DNA of 64,000 bases from Sesamum alatum (Eukaryota > Streptophyta > Magnoliopsida > Lamiales > Pedaliaceae): assembly GCA_034509735.1 (NCBI GenBank), contig JACGWO010000002.1, forward strand, positions 51,581,115 to 51,645,114. The letters run 5' to 3'. A model generated the notes under the pieces. That model saw nothing but the letters and a program-made list of their open reading frames with translations, did not search any database and was not told the DNA's origin. A program made the translations under genes and the position numbers. Below, in pieces: positions 1-11,067 of the stretch (position 1 is the first letter of the stretch; the number at the start of each line of letters is the position of its first letter).

Positions 1-146
1 AGAGTTTGAGATTCTCAAAAGTGTATTACTTAATTAACAATTAGAAAGTAAAAGCAGATACTGAATTTTACACACTAGCGAAATGGAGAGAAAGAAGTGC
101 ACCACCAATCACATTGACCTGGCTGCATATATAGTAACAAACGGAC

Positions 147-2387
147 CTGTAATTGCCGCACTGTGTCGACCTCCACATGCAATCGCTTTGATGTAATTTC
201 CAGGAACTCTAAAGCTCTGACCTTCTGAACCCATACTTCCTCGCGAAAAGCCCATAGAGCGATCCTTGTTGAAGGAGGAGTCGATGCAGGGTACAGGATG
301 AGGAGAAGACACCATTCTGATCCGCGACCCCAAACCTAGCTGTCCTTCACCTCCATAGCCCCAACCCCACACCTGTCCGACATCTGTAACTTTGGCAAAA
401 ATAAAAAAATAAAAGATAGCAGCTCTGCTGCTCATGAAGCACCATATTGCAATTAAACAAAACGATCAAATGAATTACCTGACAATGCTAATGTGTGCCG
501 GCCGCCAGCAGCAACAGAGGCAATCCTTACCCCTGGGTTAAGTGTTACCAGACAAGGGAATGCCGAGAGAGCTTCATCAACAGATGATGAGCTTTCTGCT
601 GCCTGTTTACCTGGTGATACCCGTCTCCGCTTAGTAGTTTCATCACTCCCTCTACTATCACCACCAGATACGGACCCACCACTGGATCTTGATCCATGCG
701 AACGAGGGCTCACTGTAATGGAGTTACTCTTCGACATATTAGTCCTTGTAACTTGAATACGAGACTTTTTATATCACTGGCTCTGAGACCAGACAACAAT
801 ACCTTGCTCAGTCAACAATAAGCTTTGCTTCTCAAGGGCATCCTTCTCTATGCTTGCCCCTGTGGGAGGGTCCCCAAATACCTTTCCTGAAGGAACACAT
901 TCTTTCCATCCCCATGTGTAAACTTCACCAACAGCTGCATTTAACCATTGAAGCAAGTTGGTTCACGTAACAGAAACATATGAGAAGAAGATTATGACAT
1001 TCGCAGGTCATGTATATACGCCATGCTGTGTCAGAATCTCATAATGAGGCCTCGGCTTTCTTTCGTCAAAAGGAATATATCGATATTTCAACTTGAATTG
1101 TTTCATTTGTTATCCAAAACAGAGAAGCTTATACCAGACATTATGTCGGATCTAGGAGGCCAGTCAACTATATTGTTTTCAATTTGCTTAAACTAAGGTC
1201 TTCTTTTAATGTGTTTTTTTGGTGATGAAGAGAAGGAGAAGCAAATGTAAACTAATTGCCCAAGGGTGTCCAGTCGAAGTAGAAACTAAAAGCTAACATC
1301 TATCTGCTGAGTGAATACCAGATCAGGAGTACCTGTTACAGCAGCACAGTGTGCCCAACCAGCAGCAGCTTTCACTATTACGGCCTCAGTGGGGAGTGGA
1401 AAAGGCTCTGGCATTTCCTTAACAACATCAGTGAAAAAAGTAGGTTATAGCAAATCAAGTCAAAGGGAAAGTTCATAAATAAGAATAACATGCCACATTC
1501 TATTACCCCATGTTTCCCGGATGTCACGTAGCTTTGACCTAAGTCATCAGTTGATCCCCATGTAATGAGCTTCCCAGAGTCTGGTAATAGCAATGTAGAA
1601 ATTTATGAGTGCTGAAACAAGTATAAGGTCTGGCTATTTGCAGTAAATTAGATTTAAGTGAAATCCTTGATATAAAAAAAAAAAAAAAAAAAAAACATAT
1701 TTAACTCAATTGTTTATGGTTTCCCTCTACAGACTAAATTAGGCCCATAATTAACTTGTCTCAGCAAAATAAATATATGAGAATGAATGCCATTAGAAAA
1801 TTCAATAAGTGTCCTCTTGAGAGATGAATTTCTTTGGTTCCAAAATGAAACATTGGTCAATCACATTGCCAGAACTTCAATGACAAGTCGTTTATGATAG
1901 AAACAAAATGAAAATTGAAATACAATATGCAACTTTTTTGCACTTAGCAATGAATAAGTTCCAACATTTACTGAAATACACAGACCAAGAGAGAGACAGA
2001 GAAGAACCCTGAGTAATATGTATAGAAAGAAAATGAAAAGAAGTTCCTTGGGTGAGCTATTGAGAGTTGAGTAGAACTTTCAAACACCAGCTGCAAGTTG
2101 ACCAGCGAAAAGCAAATGCTTCGGAGAACCACAAGATTGGAGCAAACGCAGGGAAGAAAAATGAAAAACAGAAATAAAGCAGAAAAATGACCTGAAATAG
2201 CCATGGCAAAACCACATCCACCACCACAAACATCCTTCCAGGAAGTTCCTCCTTGCGGCAGGCGCACGACGACCGGCGACAAAATAGGCGTCCTCTGCGG
2301 CAAGGCCCCCGGCAAATACCCCCACATAAACACCAATTTCTCCTCCATTTTCACACCTTCTTCACCTCCTTCCCCATCAACATTCAT
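147..2387 (-). CDS. RCC1-repeat (UVR8/RCC1-like) protein, 5' part, runs off left edge
   Basis: Six coding exons read on the minus strand: 2387-2192, 1580-1507, 1417-1333, 934-803, 751-479 and 383-147, all with GT-AG borders and an unbroken frame of about 332 residues; the last visible donor (146-145) opens an intron that leaves the window. The start is the ATG at 2387, giving MNVDGEGGEE. Repeated blades typical of RCC1 propellers are visible: VFMWGYLPGALPQ, LITWGSTDDLGQS, VYTWGWKECVPSG and VWGWGYGGEGQLGLG, each followed by a glycine-rich turn such as CGGGCGFAMAIS, AAGWAHCAAVT, AAGGRHTLALS or ACGGRHSAAIT. A serine/glycine-rich insert with a basic KRRRVSP stretch interrupts the propeller in exon 5. 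RCC1-fold proteins in plants include the UVR8 photoreceptor and several regulators; the insert argues against UVR8 itself, so I leave the exact member open. The C-terminal part is outside the window. Confidence 0.9.
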
Positions 2388-2599
2388 TCCTAATAGATTT
2401 TCCCTCCACAAATGAAAAAGAAAACTCTTCCCCACCCCAATTGAAAAGAAAAAGAAAATGAAATTGGTCGTCCTCCTCGCACCTGCTTTTTTTCTTGGAG
2501 CAACAGTCCAAACCAAAAGAAGTTGGAGTTGCGGTTTTTGGTTGTGGAGTGGAAAGTGCCCTAAAGCAATAAAAAGGAGGCGTATCAATTTGCGGACAG

Positions 2600-2880
2600 G
2601 CACGGGCTCCACGTCGGATGATCACGTGGCCTACACATCCCACGTGTCCAATACTGAGCCGCTAGAACCTTCAACGATTCTCCGCCAGGAGTTACAGGAA
2701 GTTTCTGGAAGGACGGAAGAATTTCCCGCCTCCCAACTGCTGTATCGCGTCCCGCTGAGATGCCGCCGCGTGTCCCGAGTTGCTTCAATCATTAAAACAC
2801 GCCACGTGTCCTTAGGGTTGTAGTGGGGAGATTTTTCTTCTTTCTGCAATCTGATGACGTGTGCATATGGACACGTGTCG
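2600..2880. promoter_or_regulatory. G-box/ABRE cluster upstream of the RCC1-like gene
   Basis: Four palindromic CACGTG hexamers occur within 255 bases, at 2623, 2641, 2803 and 2872, plus TGACGTG at 2855. Several are extended to CCACGTGTCC or ACACGTGTC. CACGTG is the G-box core bound by bZIP (HY5, ABF) and bHLH (PIF) factors in plants. The nearest gene start is the RCC1-like ATG at 2387, so these sites lie 235-490 bases upstream of it; no gene was found on the other side for more than 8 kb. The cluster is seen directly; its function is inferred. Confidence 0.65.
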
Positions 2881-2899
2881 AGTTAGAGAAAGGGGAAGG

Positions 2900-4720
2900 G
2901 GTTAGGTTTTAGGCCTTTTCTAGAAGAATTTTTGGTGATAGAGATTCAGGTGCTTCAGTTGATGGATTGGATGCTATATTATTGCCCAAGTGTAATAACT
3001 AATACCCGTCTCATCTCTACTCTTACAGACTCACAACACTAGTTCATTAACAGACATTACATAAAAATATTATTATATTAAGTTATGAATACTAAATAAA
3101 TTCGATCCATAAAAGGATTCTTATATGTTTGACTTTTATTTTAAAGTTATTAAAAATTGAGGTATATAAATATTCTACATCGATAGTGCATGAGAAATTT
3201 GAGCGATTTATAATCTTTAGAGTTTGTCTCGCTAACAAAGTGTATATTTTGTGGAACACCAAAATTGATGAAGTTGAGTTCTTTAATCTTTTTCTAGTAC
3301 TCTATTAAAAAACAGTCTCAATCAAATAAATAAAGTTGAAAACCGAATTACATTGTTTGACACACAACTTCAAAATTTATTGCTAAAAGCTCATTCGAAT
3401 TAGCCCACTAGTTAGTATAGCATGTCGATTTCCAATGGTTTTTCCTTTTCTTATTAATTAAAGGGACAGTCTAAATCCAACTCAACTCTATTAATCAATA
3501 AATAATAATAATATGTTAAAATAGAGTTTGATTTGTAATTGACTTTATTAATACTCATTTAATTATTCTGCTTGGCTCCACTGGGTTGCATCCCTATGGA
3601 ACTGGGAGCGTTCTCACTGATCCAATCACTTTACACTTTTTCAATTATTCAAATGACTGGATTATTTATTCTTTCTAGCTAAATTGTGACCGTAAATTTA
3701 TATCATTTTAAAATTACACCATATAAAAGAAAATGAAGAAAATATAGTTTTAATCAGTTGTGGATGTATGAGTGGTGGATCGGATCAGCTTTTTACCAAT
3801 TATATGAAACCCAGAGGACAATGCAGCAATTTGGTATTGAGACAAAGCACTGAAATAGATCGAAGGTTAGCTGCTCCAATAAAAATAGGGAGGACAATCT
3901 CCATGTGAGAATTCAATTGCACCAAACACAGAGTATAACCACTACTCGATCCCTTGTTTCTTTAGCTCTAGTTGGGAAATGGACCATATCCCAATTCATT
4001 TTTATATTTTTATATAAGTTTGTTATAAATCACACAAATTTCATCAAAAATGCTAAGGTCGCCTCCTAATAAAATCACTTTGAGGATCAAATTAGTGGAG
4101 GTCTCGAAAGTGTAAAGATCGTATGCGTAGTGTGCAAGTAAATAAAAATATTATATTTAGATTCTTATAAACAAACTTTGTTTATGGGTTCTACTCCGTA
4201 TACGATTTTTTTCATTACGCTTCAAACTACGCTTATGACCTACAGTATAATTATTGTAGAGCATTATCACAAAATTCATGTATTTGAAGTCTTTAAGTGT
4301 GCATATATTTGTTAATGAGGTCTTGTCTGAATGGTGAGGTCGAGATATTACAATCACAAAGTTGCGAGTTTGAGTTCAATTAATATCGATTTGTAGTTTA
4401 TTTTTAATAGTAGTGTCTTGTTTTTTTATTTACTTTAAATGTGATGGTTAATTTTGAAATTGATGCATTGAATTAGAATTTGAATTTGAATGTACTTATG
4501 GAGTAATAGACAATATAAAATTTAAAAAAAATTAAAATTCAACCGATGAATTATGTAGTCGTGTCATTTTTTGGACCTATCACTGGTGGAAAAAAAGAAA
4601 AGAAAAAAACAAATAGTGAAGGAGAATTTGGACATTTTAGATGACAAAGTAGTAGGAAAGCGCCAAGCTAAATGTCTCTTTTGTCAGTCAAATAATTGTT
4701 TGCTTTCAAAAGCAACGAGC
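2900..4720. other. AT-rich intergenic DNA
   Basis: No gene-like open frame, splice structure or RNA gene was recognised. It is AT-rich and holds one short SINE-derived stretch near 4323-4470, listed separately. Confidence 0.6.
4323..4470 (+). repeat. SINE-derived fragment (copy 1)
   Basis: The stretch carries a diverged tRNA B-box (GCGAGTTTGAGTTC, compare GGTTCGANTCC) followed by TTTTTAATAGTAGTGTCTTG. The same order (B-box-like GTGAGTTTGAGTTC, then TTTTAATAGTAGTATGTTG) recurs at 32553-32695, so the two are copies of one dispersed family. Neither has clear ends or a target duplication. Old tRNA-derived SINE fragments are the simplest reading. Confidence 0.45.
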
Positions 4721-4721
4721 A

Positions 4722-4993
4722 TTACCCGACCACCAAAATGATTGAATTATACGACCCGTTTTCTCATGGGCCTACCCTACCCTACCCGGAAAAGTTCATT
4801 GGTTAATTGGAGCCCCTAACTAAACATACTATTAACAAACAAGCCTCATGACATTGTACGAGAGAAAATAGTGCGTGTCTGATACCAAACCCGCAATCAT
4901 TGAGCCCATTTGGGAACCACTCGTATTTTCAAGTGGCAATCCGGGTACGGATCCGTATAACCACATATTTCGTTTCCCATTTCCAGCCTCATA
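4722..4993 (+). repeat. Duplicated segment, copy A, left part
   Basis: Matches 7932-8200 in the same orientation, with shared blocks such as CCAAAATGATTGAAT / TCAAAATGATTGAAT, GACATTGTACGA, AATCATTGAGCCCATTT and CCGTATAACCACA. The differences are many single changes and small gaps, so the duplication is not recent. Together with the right part (6345-6705) it forms one unit whose other copy is more compact at 7932-8785. No coding function is recognised. Confidence 0.75.
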
Positions 4994-5228
4994 TGACTCA
5001 TCATTACTAACCCTTACTATTAAGGGTAAAATACAATTTACCCTCTTATTATGTTTAAAAAACTCCACAATAAAAAATAAAACACTAAAAAACTCTTTTG
5101 TGATTCCAAAAATATAACAAGACATCCCCTCAGACCCACCCGGATGTGTAGCACAAGCGTCCTTTATGTGATATGGGCTTAATTTTTAACAATAAATTAA
5201 TTTATGGATCGTTATATCTTACTTATTA

Positions 5229-5776
5229 GGGATAATTACACTCCCCTTCCCTGAGGTTTAGTGTAATTACACGTAGACCCCCTGTGGTTTGAAAAATTAC
5301 ATCTACTACCCCTGATGTTTGCTTCTGTCTAACAAATGGGTCTCCTCCGTTAGTCAAAATTCACCAAATTTGTTGATATTAGCAAAAAAAATTAAATTAA
5401 AGGTGAGATTTGCTATCGATTGACTTATTACTGACTTATTGTAGGTCAAACGAATCTTTTTATGACCAAACTACCCTTATATATCGTCACACGTTAGTGT
5501 ATGAGAGGAGGTATATTTTCACCGTTTAAAGGGTAATTTAGTCATAAAAGATTTGTTTGGCCACCATTAAGTCATTAATAAGTCAATCAAGGGTAAATAT
5601 CGATTTTCATTCAATTTTTTTTATTAATATCAACAAATTCGGTGAATTTTAACTAACGGAAGGACCTATTTGTTAGACAGAAACAAACTTCAGGGGTATT
5701 AAATGTAATTTTCCAAACCACATGGGGTCTACGTGTAATTACACCAAACCTCAGGGGTGGGGAGTGTAATTATCCC
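5229..5776. mobile_element. Mutator-type foldback MITE, family A, copy 1
   Basis: The element begins GGGATAATTACACTCCCC and ends with its inverse GGGGAGTGTAATTATCCC. It is flanked by a perfect 9-bp direct repeat TACTTATTA (5220-5228 and 5777-5785), the target duplication length typical of Mutator-like transposons. The arms stay complementary for roughly 250 bases each, so almost all of the 548 bases can fold into one hairpin. There is no transposase, so it is non-autonomous. Related copies lie at 12127-12592 and 56836-57359. It interrupts copy A of the duplicated segment and is absent from copy B. Confidence 0.88.
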
Positions 5777-5829
5777 TACTTATTATACGATCAACTGTTG
5801 AACAACGGTTAGTTTTCAATATATTTGAA

Positions 5830-6253
5830 GGGTAAATTTCAACTACCTCTCCTGAGGTTTTGCATAATTACAAATATCCCCTCGTTGTTTGAAAAATTAC
5901 AAATACCTCCTGAGATTTGTAACCGTCTAACAAATAACTCATTTTCATCCGTTTTTATAGATGAACTGACCAAAATGCCTTTATGCACTGATTGTTTTAT
6001 TTAATTCTTAATTTTTTTGGACTACAATGCGTAGAGAGAGGTTTCTTAAGTATCTTACACAGAGGAGCAATAATTCAATTTGTCTCGACTGATTTTTCTA
6101 TAATTTTAATACAAAATTCAAGGGCAAAATGATCAATTTTAGACATTTGGTTAAAAATTACAAACATCAGGGAGGATATTTATAATTTTTCAAACAATAA
6201 GAAAATATTTGTAATTTTGTCAAATCTTATGAAAAGTGATTGTAATTTACCCC
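5830..6253. mobile_element. Mutator-type MITE, family B, copy 1
   Basis: Starts GGGTAAATTTCAACTACC and ends GTGATTGTAATTTACCCC, with inverted arms carrying ACAAATATCCCC / GGAGGATATTTATAA-type sequence. A perfect 9-bp direct repeat ATATTTGAA flanks it (5821-5829 and 6254-6262), again the Mutator-type length. The 424-base body has no open frame of note. Diverged relatives are at 16149-16475, about 16490-16690 and about 31130-31545. It lies only 53 bases from the family A element. Confidence 0.82.
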
Positions 6254-6344
6254 ATATTTGAATCGAAGGTTTAGATTCAACGCACATTTCAATAAAATAA
6301 TCCCCTAAACTAAATGTTGTAACGTTGGGGACACATATAATGTT

Positions 6345-6705
6345 TGCGGCTTACCTAACTGTCTGGATGGATCATTGCATTCCAACGGTTCTTAATACAA
6401 CAGAAATAATTGTGATTGATCGACTACAAGATTGAGTGGATGATCTTGCATTGGACTGGGGGGAACATGTTTACGGGATGGACCCTCACGTACGGAGTTG
6501 GATCACGGGACTTTACAAGACAATTAATTTCAGGTGATCAATCATTTGATGGGCCTGATCAGTACTGTGGGTATACTCAAATGTGGGCTCACTATGAAAG
6601 ATGTGGCAAAATCTGGGCCACAAGTGGCCCATAGGAATTTGAGGTTGTAGTCAGCCCAACGTTGAGGAAAATGTACAATCTGCTCCATCCTCAATAAAAT
6701 TTTCC
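6345..6705 (+). repeat. Duplicated segment, copy A, right part
   Basis: Matches 8398-8785, sharing CTTGCATTGGACTGG, GGACCCTCACGTACGGA, CAGGTGATCAATCATTTGAT and CAATCTGCT. The translated stretch TRQLISGDQSFDGP is common to both copies, followed by CGYT and a partly conserved RCG-IWA block. Neither copy has a convincing start, splice structure or known domain, so I treat it as non-coding duplicated DNA. Confidence 0.75.
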
Positions 6706-7930
6706 ATTTCAATGTATCAAAAAAATCATTTTCTTATTAATATTAGGAAAATAATTAAATTAGGGGAGCCGATAAATTTACTTGTGTATAATAAAAAATT
6801 AAATCATCGAAAGAACGAAACATAGCTGAAAGATAGATGTCTCAGCTAAAGTTGGTACTTGCGTTAGTTCTCATTGTAGCTCTTTCCACCACTTGTGACT
6901 CTTCCATTAATTCAGATAATCTATCATTTTTATTATTCTTTGCATAATTGAGATTGAAGTAGGCTGATAAATAAATTAAACTATCCAATACTCGATTGAA
7001 ATCAATCAATAAAAGCTCGTTTAAAATCGATTTGTTAAACATAACAAACCAAACTTGAATAAAATTTGTTGCTTGGTAAACTTTCAAGCTCAACTCCATG
7101 GTGCAAAAATAATAAAATATACTTAAAATTATCAAATTACTTGAGTTGGACTCGTGTTTGATCCAATTAAAGTTCGTTTGAGCTCGATTAAATAAATAAT
7201 CAAATCAAATCTACAAGTTTTGAAGTTCGATAGCAATACGAACAAACTTGAACAAAGATGTATTCAATTTGACTCGATTGATTTACAGACCTAACTAGAA
7301 TTGTATAATAGAACTTGGCAAAAAGTTTGATGCCCCCATAAATTATTTTCCTAAGGCCCAAGGCAAGAGAGCGAGTCCCCATCTGGCCAGGCCAATAGGT
7401 CCAAATTTTGTGGACCTAACACGAGACCAATAATAAAAGGTATCAAGCCTATTTTTATCAAATTAGACTAACATGGCAGAATCTATAGACCAGACCTAAT
7501 CAGCAACCCAAACACTAGATAACGGGAAAGACATATCATCCAGATTTTACATATCATAATATATGTTGCCCTAAAAAATTTCCAACTAGCACCCTCTATA
7601 TCAGCAGGACCAATTGAAAAAAGTAGCTAGTAACCATTTTTCTTATTTTCCGAGTTGATTGGGCATAAGCCCTTCAAACGCCTATACCTTATAAAAGGAT
7701 GACTTCAAAATCCATTAACTCAAATCTAACTTCAAAGTAAATCATGGTTTTGATGACTTGCTCTTGGATTAGTGTACCTTCCGACATATTTGTAGTAAGG
7801 ATTTTTCTGGAAAGTCCCCCATGTCTGGTAAAACGAAGTTGTCATAAGTGTCATGTTGCCAATCAAATAATTATATCTGCCTGCTGAATAGACCATACCA
7901 TCAAAAGCAACAATGGAGGACAAGCAGTTC
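6706..7930. other. Intergenic DNA between the two segment copies
   Basis: AT-rich sequence with no recognised gene, RNA or delimited transposon. The short open frames here have no domain and lie in low-complexity DNA. Confidence 0.5.
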
Positions 7931-7931
7931 G

Positions 7932-8785
7932 CATACCCGACCATCAAAATGATTGAATCATGCGACCCGTTTTGTGAGTCACCCGTTTTTCCATGGGCCT
8001 ACCATACCCGGAGAAAAGTTCATTGAATTGGAGGCCCTAATCAAACTTCAATCAAAGGCTCGCGACATTGTACGAAGATAATGTCTTGCTCCAAACCCGT
8101 AATCATTGAGCCCATTTCCAAACCACTCGTATTTCAAGTGGTATTCCGGGTACCGGGTCCGTATAACCACACATTTCATCTTCCATTTTCAGCCTCACAT
8201 TATTGATTTTGTTTGAAATAAAATAAATTCATAAGTTCTCATATTTGTTTGAAATTAAATAAAATCATTGTTCATATATTATACCCGGACAAATTTAAAT
8301 AGTCGGAGCAAGTACTCTTTTTTCTTTTTTGAAAATTTACTAATTTTTGTAAATATTGGATAAAATAAAAATAGTTGAAATTTTAAGCCCTCCATAAATA
8401 TGGTTTGCGGGCACACCTAACTATATTGATGGGATCATTGGACTCCTATGGTTGTTAGAGCAACTGAAATAACTGTGATTGAGTGATGAGTGGCTCATCT
8501 TGCATTGGACTGGTGGGAACAGGCTTAGCAGATGGACCCTCACGTACGGAATTGGATTGATGTGCACCCTTTTGCTAGCACGTTTTATTGTTGGTAACCA
8601 GACAATTAATATCAGGTGATCAATCATTTGATGGCCCTAATATGCTCTGTGGGTATACTCTTATGTCGGCCCACCATCAAAGATGTGGCGATATATGGGC
8701 CATTAGAGGCCCATTAGTATTTGAGGTTCTGACCAGCCCAACTGTGATGAAAATGAGCAATCTGCTTCATTCCAATATATGGTTC
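7932..8785 (+). repeat. Duplicated segment, copy B (compact)
   Basis: Left part 7932-8200 matches 4722-4993 and right part 8398-8785 matches 6345-6705. The two parts are about 200 bases apart here, against about 1,350 in copy A; the two MITEs with their target duplications account for about 990 bases of the difference. So copy B keeps something close to the arrangement before the MITEs arrived. The right part has its own unshared insertion near 8557-8598. Confidence 0.75.
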
Positions 8786-9240
8786 ACGTGTAATTATATG
8801 ACTCTGACACGTTTATATTATTTTCCTTATGGTCTCACTAATTTAAGCATCAGAAAACTATATCTAATGCCTTTTCGGTTCACATGTTCCATTGTTGTAG
8901 AACATGCAATTGAATTTCAAGACGAATTCAGATAATAAGTGGCCCTCATTTGTCGGGTCATTCAGATCGGGTTGCCTGTGGCTGGGCCGGCTCACCCGAT
9001 CCGTCAGAATGCTCAGTATGGGCCTTGGAGCCCATTAGCTATTTGAGCCTCTTCAAGGGGCATTCTTTAATATATCCCCATCACATTGCAAGTTACGTAG
9101 CAGTCCTTGAACATGACCAATATTAAAAAAAAAGATAATCCCAAAAATGAAATTATATGGGCTTCTTGTCAACACGGGGGGAAATGGGTTACCAATAGTT
9201 TCTTGATATGTTACAAAGTTGACACGAAATTTTGCTTATC

Positions 9241-9347
9241 TTTCTAAAACTATTTTGAAATTACAGGTTGAGCAGACAACGAAGCGAATAGAGAATTAGG
9301 AAGGCCAAGAGAAATTATCAAGTGGCCTACCTCATATAGATAATGGA
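9241..9347 (+). pseudogene. Relic of the last exon of a MATE transporter
   Basis: The stretch repeats the intron end and last exon of the intact MATE gene downstream: TTTTGAAATTACAGGTTGAG here against CTTTGAAATTACAGGTTGAG at 15119-15138. It continues as VEQTTKRIEN followed by an in-frame TAG, then a run recognisable as GGQ..KETLSS in the intact gene. Intron-derived bases are included, so it came from a DNA duplication and not a processed transcript. No other MATE exon was found upstream, so the rest of this gene copy has been lost. The stop and missing body make it a pseudogene fragment. Confidence 0.8.
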
Positions 9348-9469
9348 GGCGAACCTTAATTGTATCATATCATATTATATTATTTGAAAATGATGAATTA
9401 TATTTAGATCACCTTAGAAAACATAACACTTTTATCTTTTTATAAAGAAAATCAAAATGATATTTACAC

Positions 9470-9960
9470 CATGATGTGTTTCGATCTCCGAAGGTTGTAC
9501 ATTGGACTTGTACGATTGGGCTCGGAACAACAATGGGAATAAGCTCGAAATACGCACAAGTATCGAAGGTGTTTGGACTTTGCCCAATGTAAGCACTTTG
9601 ACAATTAAATCAGAATAAATACTAGGGTGCAAAGTCGGAATTAAAAGATAAACAATTGTATAAGATTAGATACCTTAATTTTCATAAATGTTGGGTCTTT
9701 ACATTTCTTGGCCCAATGTAAGGACACCTCCTCCCCTGGCAGAGATGCAGCCATGTGTCGCTTATCCATCTTTTTACCCTGACTTTTGTTCTTTTGGGCT
9801 ATACTGGGTTGTGCCTACAAGGGGGTCTAGCTTGGATGGGCCTCAATGCAAACCTTGGGCTAATTGCTTTGGGCCCAAGTAATCCTCAAGTCATGCTAAA
9901 GTTCATATCACACCCCCTCTGGAGAACTTTTGGTGTATAATGGATCCCCTTTTATTAGGG
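9470..9960 (-). repeat. Possible LTR-retrotransposon terminal-repeat remnant
   Basis: Read on the minus strand, the stretch has features common in Gypsy-type LTR ends: GACACATGGCTGCATCTCTG, then CTGATTTAATTGTCAAAGTG, then repeated GGGCCCAA / GGGCAAAGTCC blocks. I found no matching second LTR, primer-binding site or internal coding region, so this is a weak call; other low-copy DNA is possible. Confidence 0.3.
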
Positions 9961-10986
9961 TTTGAAAGAAATATATTAACGTCAGCAAAACTTATATATG
10001 TAAGTTTTAAGTTTACTTCTTATTCAATATTTTTCTAGTAATATTGTTGTATTGTAATTGAGAAAATATAATATATATATATATATAATTAAAGGAGGAT
10101 AATTATAATAAAATATTATTTTTAAATAATGTTTAATTGTTAAAATTACTGACACAGTAACATATGGTACTTTATATGGAGTACACCAACCTTAAAGTGT
10201 TGATATTTTCTACATTTCTTCTATATTTCAATTCTGTACACTAGTCGAAGTATTTGAATTAGTCTTTTTAAGAAATAGCTACAATAATAAATGTGTAAAC
10301 CCTACTCCATATATAAAAAGTAAAAGAATTACAAAACATTGACTAATTTATTCATCCATCATCGACTATTTTTTTTTTATCAAAATCTATAATTCAATTA
10401 CGATATTTTATTACAATCACATCCTTATAATTATCTCATGTTATTTGCAAAATAGTGATCTTACAACACTCATAAATCCTGATGAAGATGTCATCGCCAA
10501 GTTATCGAAATCTACAATCATAACAAGTTATCTTCTTTAAAAGTTTAAAAATGTGGTTAGTTTTTAATATGATATTTAATTACTAATCATAATCTTTTCT
10601 ACGTGAACATATATATAATACGCATATATTCCCCATATATACAATCTCCCACACATAAATATTGAAATTATATAACGGGTAGGTGGGTTAGCATTGGTCT
10701 GGCTCTCCGTCAATAACGTATATTTATTAAATAAAATCAAAGATATGATAGAATTTAAAATTTAAAAAAAAAATAAATTAAGCCGATGTTGTATTATATT
10801 ATAGCTAAAAAGTGAGAGAAAGATAATTAAATATAGCTTGCTTATAATCATTGGATTAAATGAACTACGGCCATCTTAAGCACGTCGAGACCACTATAAT
10901 TTTTTGTTTTTTTTTTAATAATCTCCACATGAATTGCATTATGTCTTAATTATAAAACCATAAACGTCTTTGTATGTAAAGATGAT
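9961..10986. other. Intergenic DNA upstream of the MATE gene
   Basis: AT-rich, with a (TA)n run near 10073-10086. It presumably contains the MATE promoter, but no single TATA box or motif stands out enough to name. Confidence 0.4.
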
Positions 10987-11067
10987 TTGCAACTATATAA
11001 TATTGAAGTTGTCAATTTAGGGGTGGGGGGGGGAGAAGGCTACCACCGCCGCTACCACCGCCGTCAA

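Noticed and set aside
2458..2823. 121-codon plus-strand frame upstream of the RCC1-like gene
   Set aside because: It overlaps the promoter and G-box cluster, has no recognisable domain and no splice partner.
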